Part shown: positions 61,431 through 64,000 of the stretch, piece after piece | Numbering within the stretch: the first letter of the stretch is position 1 | Layout: each line of letters starts with the position of its first letter | Assembly (NCBI GenBank): GCA_018697195.1 | Contig: CM031879.1 | Coordinates: 22,798,871-22,862,870 of the forward strand | Length of the DNA stretch: 64,000 bases | From: Certhia americana | Lineage: Eukaryota > Chordata > Aves > Passeriformes > Certhiidae | Direction of reading: 5' to 3' | Notes under the pieces: model-generated | What the model was told of the DNA's origin: nothing | The model's input: the letters and a program-made list of their open reading frames with translations, nothing else | Database searches by the model: none | Made by a program: the position numbers and the translations under genes

Positions 61431-63594
61431 TGGATGTTTCTGCTTTGCAGTCATCATCTGCAGTGTACTAAACTATGCTGATTCCTTATGCTTTTAGATG
61501 GGAAAGAAGTATTGCATAAAAAGGATTCCAAACAGCATATATTGATACTTTCCATGCATTACAATTAAATTAGAGTGGGCTAAGAACCTGTTTGTTTGCT
61601 ATAATTAAAAAATTTGTAGAGGAATATTCAGTTTTAGAGATAATTTTCCTAACATATTAAAAAAAAAAAGCAAACCAAAACAAAACAAAAAAAGCAATGG
61701 AATAGATAGAATTCCACAAAAGTGGCCTGAAAAACTTCTGAATGCCTGTTGTATTGAGAGTTTTCGAAGTGAAAAAAAGTGCATTGAATTCCTGGAATGA
61801 GAGAGATGCTGTTTGTATTCTGCCCACAATGTTCTGGCTCCCTTTTCTGGAAGGTCATTAAAATGTTTTCTAGGAACTGATGAACTCTTTACTGATTTCA
61901 TTCTTACTGATTATTCTTGATTTGTCTCCTGAATACACCACCAAACTTACTAATTAAAAATACCTCCCAGCTTGTTTCAGCTGGAACTTAAAGCTATGTT
62001 GTTATTTCCATATTTTCTTTGTTGAATATGTGTCCAACTGAGACAAGATAAGCCTCAATAGCTTCCATTGAGTCAAATTTCTGCACAATCTAACTAAAAG
62101 GTGTCAGTACCTAAAAGGAACACCTTTTTGCCTGTCAGAAGATGAAACACTACCATTTTTGGGTCTAGAGCTTGAAATGCAGTAGAGGTTAGAGCCAAAA
62201 TGCCAACATGCTGAACAGAGGGTCACCCCACCAAAACACACCAGTAGGAAATGCTGCAAATGTTAAACATGGATTTTTCTGTCGGTTCTGAAGCTTATTA
62301 GTGTCAGATAGAAATGGGTGCAGACCACACTGAAGTGTTAGTTAAGGTACTTTTGGAAAAACTCTTCAGACTGAGTCATGTGTGGATGTGTTTTCCAGGT
62401 AGGCAGTCTGTGTGTGAAACAGAGGAGCCTCTTCTCCTGTAACCTTAGCCAAACTTGGCAGAGGGATAGACAACTAATATTAAGTTCCTAAAAGTTTCAA
62501 AAAACTTGCAAAACAAGTTTCGTCTGTTAATTCTGAACCTCTGCTCAGCCTCAGCCTCTTAGAAGACAACAGAAATTTCACATGGGCAAATAAGATCTAA
62601 TGAATTCCCTAACCATGGGAAATGCATTAGTCAGAGGTTACGTGTTAAGCCGCAGAAAGCCTCAGAGTTCTTGCCTGTATGGAGTCTCTGCAACCTAGTA
62701 AATGCAGATGATGATAAAAGTCATAAATACATTTATAAGTATGGTTTCCCAATTAGATTCTTTGAAGTCTCTAAAGGAGAAACTCTTGTTGCAAATTAAT
62801 ATAATACAATTAGATTGTCAATCACAAAGCCTGTGGGAGCTAAGCAGCTGCTTTAGTCCAGGTACTTGGAAATGCTTTGACTTTCGCAAGGAAGATGCCA
62901 TGGAGCAATGATCTTACCTAGAGGGAGAAATGGCAGCTGGTAGGTACCTTTTCAGCGATGTGTGGCAGTGAAAACTTGAACAGGCTAGGAGATAAAAAGA
63001 ACTAAATTACAACTGTCATTGGAATGAGCAGGTTGTGACTATGACTTGGCAGGACAAGGACCTGAGTAACAACGTACCCACAAATTTTACCCAGCTTTCA
63101 GCAGAGGATTGAACAACTCCTAGAGGTCTCTTCAGTTTAAATATTTCTGTGAAGCTATGAGCCCTCAAACACTGATTTAAAAGATGAGTACTTGATTTTG
63201 CTTTTATGTTGCTTAGCTGTTACCAGTACATGAACATCTGGCCTGGATGTCCTTAGCTTTTGGAAAATTTGATGGACATCAGTGTCTTGCTTGTTTGGGA
63301 ACATAGGAGTTGCCTCAAACTTTTCCAAATGCCTTCCAAATGCTATTCCTGTGTTTCACTTCTGCTCTAATTCCTCAGAATGAGATGTGAAATTCCTCAG
63401 AATCAGATCTCCTTGCTAGGAAGCATCATAAAGTTAAACTCAGGCAGCAGACTTCAGCACAGTGCATCAAACCATTAGCTCACAAACTCACTTTTGCTTT
63501 ATTGAAATGAGGCATAGGTATTAATCACCATACAGGTGTAACAGATAACTTTTTAGATATAAGTGTGCAACATTAGAAGCATGTATTACTGCTG
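61431..63594. other. unannotated AT-rich sequence
   Basis: Unique DNA with an A/C tract at 61658-61695 (A run, then CAAAAC units). No gene was recognised. Confidence 0.55.
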
Positions 63595-64000
63595 AATCAC
63601 AGAATCAGCTAATGGGTAAGACTGGAAAGGATCACAGTGGGTCATCTAGTCCAGCTTATCTGCTCAAGCAGGGTCATCCTAGACCACATGGCACAAGATT
63701 GTGTTTAGGTGGTTCTTGAATATCTTCCATGAGGCAGACTCTAAAGTCTCTCTGGGAAAACTGTTCCAGTGCACAGTCACCTGCAAAATAACATTCTTTC
63801 TTATATACAGGTGAAGATAGGATGGACTTCTTGTGCATCAGTTTCTGCCAGTTGCTTTTTATGCTACTGCTCGGAACCACTGAGCAGAGCCTGGCTCCTG
63901 TCCCCTTGACACCCACCCTTCAATACTGATAGATATTGATGAGGTCCCCTCAGTGGTCTCTTCTCAAGGCTGAAAAGGCCCAGCTCCCTCAGACTTTCCT
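63595..64000 (-). mobile_element. CR1 LINE, minus strand, runs off the right edge
   Basis: It begins with AATCACAGAATCAGCTAATG, a diverged complement of the CR1 terminal repeat, then GTCATCTAGTCCAGC. It continues through the complement of the 3' UTR and ORF2 end (GGAAAACTGTTCCAGTGC, then CTCAAGGCTGAAAAGGCCCA). The left boundary is the element's 3' end. Its truncated 5' end lies beyond the window. Confidence 0.93.

Noticed and set aside
1..64000. tRNA, rRNA, snRNA genes or a prokaryotic mobile system
   Set aside because: I found no cloverleaf with A and B boxes, no rRNA motifs, no operon-like packing of frames and no ribosome-binding sites. The repeats are avian.

Overview
This window reads as non-coding DNA from a bird nuclear genome, most likely a passerine or near relative. 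The main evidence is at least eight CR1 LINE fragments. Each carries the avian CR1 3' tail (short ATTCTATG-type repeats, or the complement AATCATAGAAT) together with the usual CR1 3' UTR and reverse-transcriptase C-terminal sequence. A solo LTR at about 58.2-58.7 kb closely resembles an avian ERV LTR family common in songbirds. Base composition is AT-rich throughout, with many homopolymer runs and a (TA)24 tract. There are no operons, ribosome-binding sites, long prokaryote-style reading frames, tRNA or rRNA genes, or CRISPR arrays. I cannot name the species or chromosome.

Layout. Positions 1-18,600 are unique AT-rich DNA with no transposon I can recognise. They hold small simple repeats, three inverted repeats or palindromes (about 5.0, 8.2 and 13.6 kb) and a small CpG-containing GC-rich patch at 17.55-17.81 kb. 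From 18.6 to 27 kb there are three CR1 copies (18.66-18.93 plus, 21.21-21.79 minus, 26.62-26.72 minus). From 27 to 36.5 kb the sequence is mostly unique, with a GC-rich patch at 32.9-33.5 kb, long A tracts and a possible very old CR1 at 29.45 kb. From 36.5 to 38.75 kb there are two minus-strand CR1 copies, the first being the longest in the window and still carrying decayed reverse-transcriptase C-terminal coding sequence. From 38.75 to 53 kb the sequence is unique, with the best exon-like signal in the window (44.1-44.7 kb, minus strand) and a (TA)24 tract at 48.4 kb beside an ancient MIR-like remnant. From 53 to 64 kb there are an ancient CR1 3' remnant, a 23-bp near-perfect hairpin at 57.43 kb, the solo LTR directly abutting a plus-strand CR1, another MIR-like remnant, and a CR1 that runs off the right edge.

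No complete protein-coding gene can be supported. Most open frames are short, many open with a non-ATG codon, and several overlap on both strands in GC-rich patches, as expected by chance. The window is most simply intergenic or intronic. The items most worth a second look are the short-loop inverted repeats, the splice- and polyA-flanked open frames at 44 kb, and the two GC-rich patches that could be promoters or exons of an unannotated transcript.
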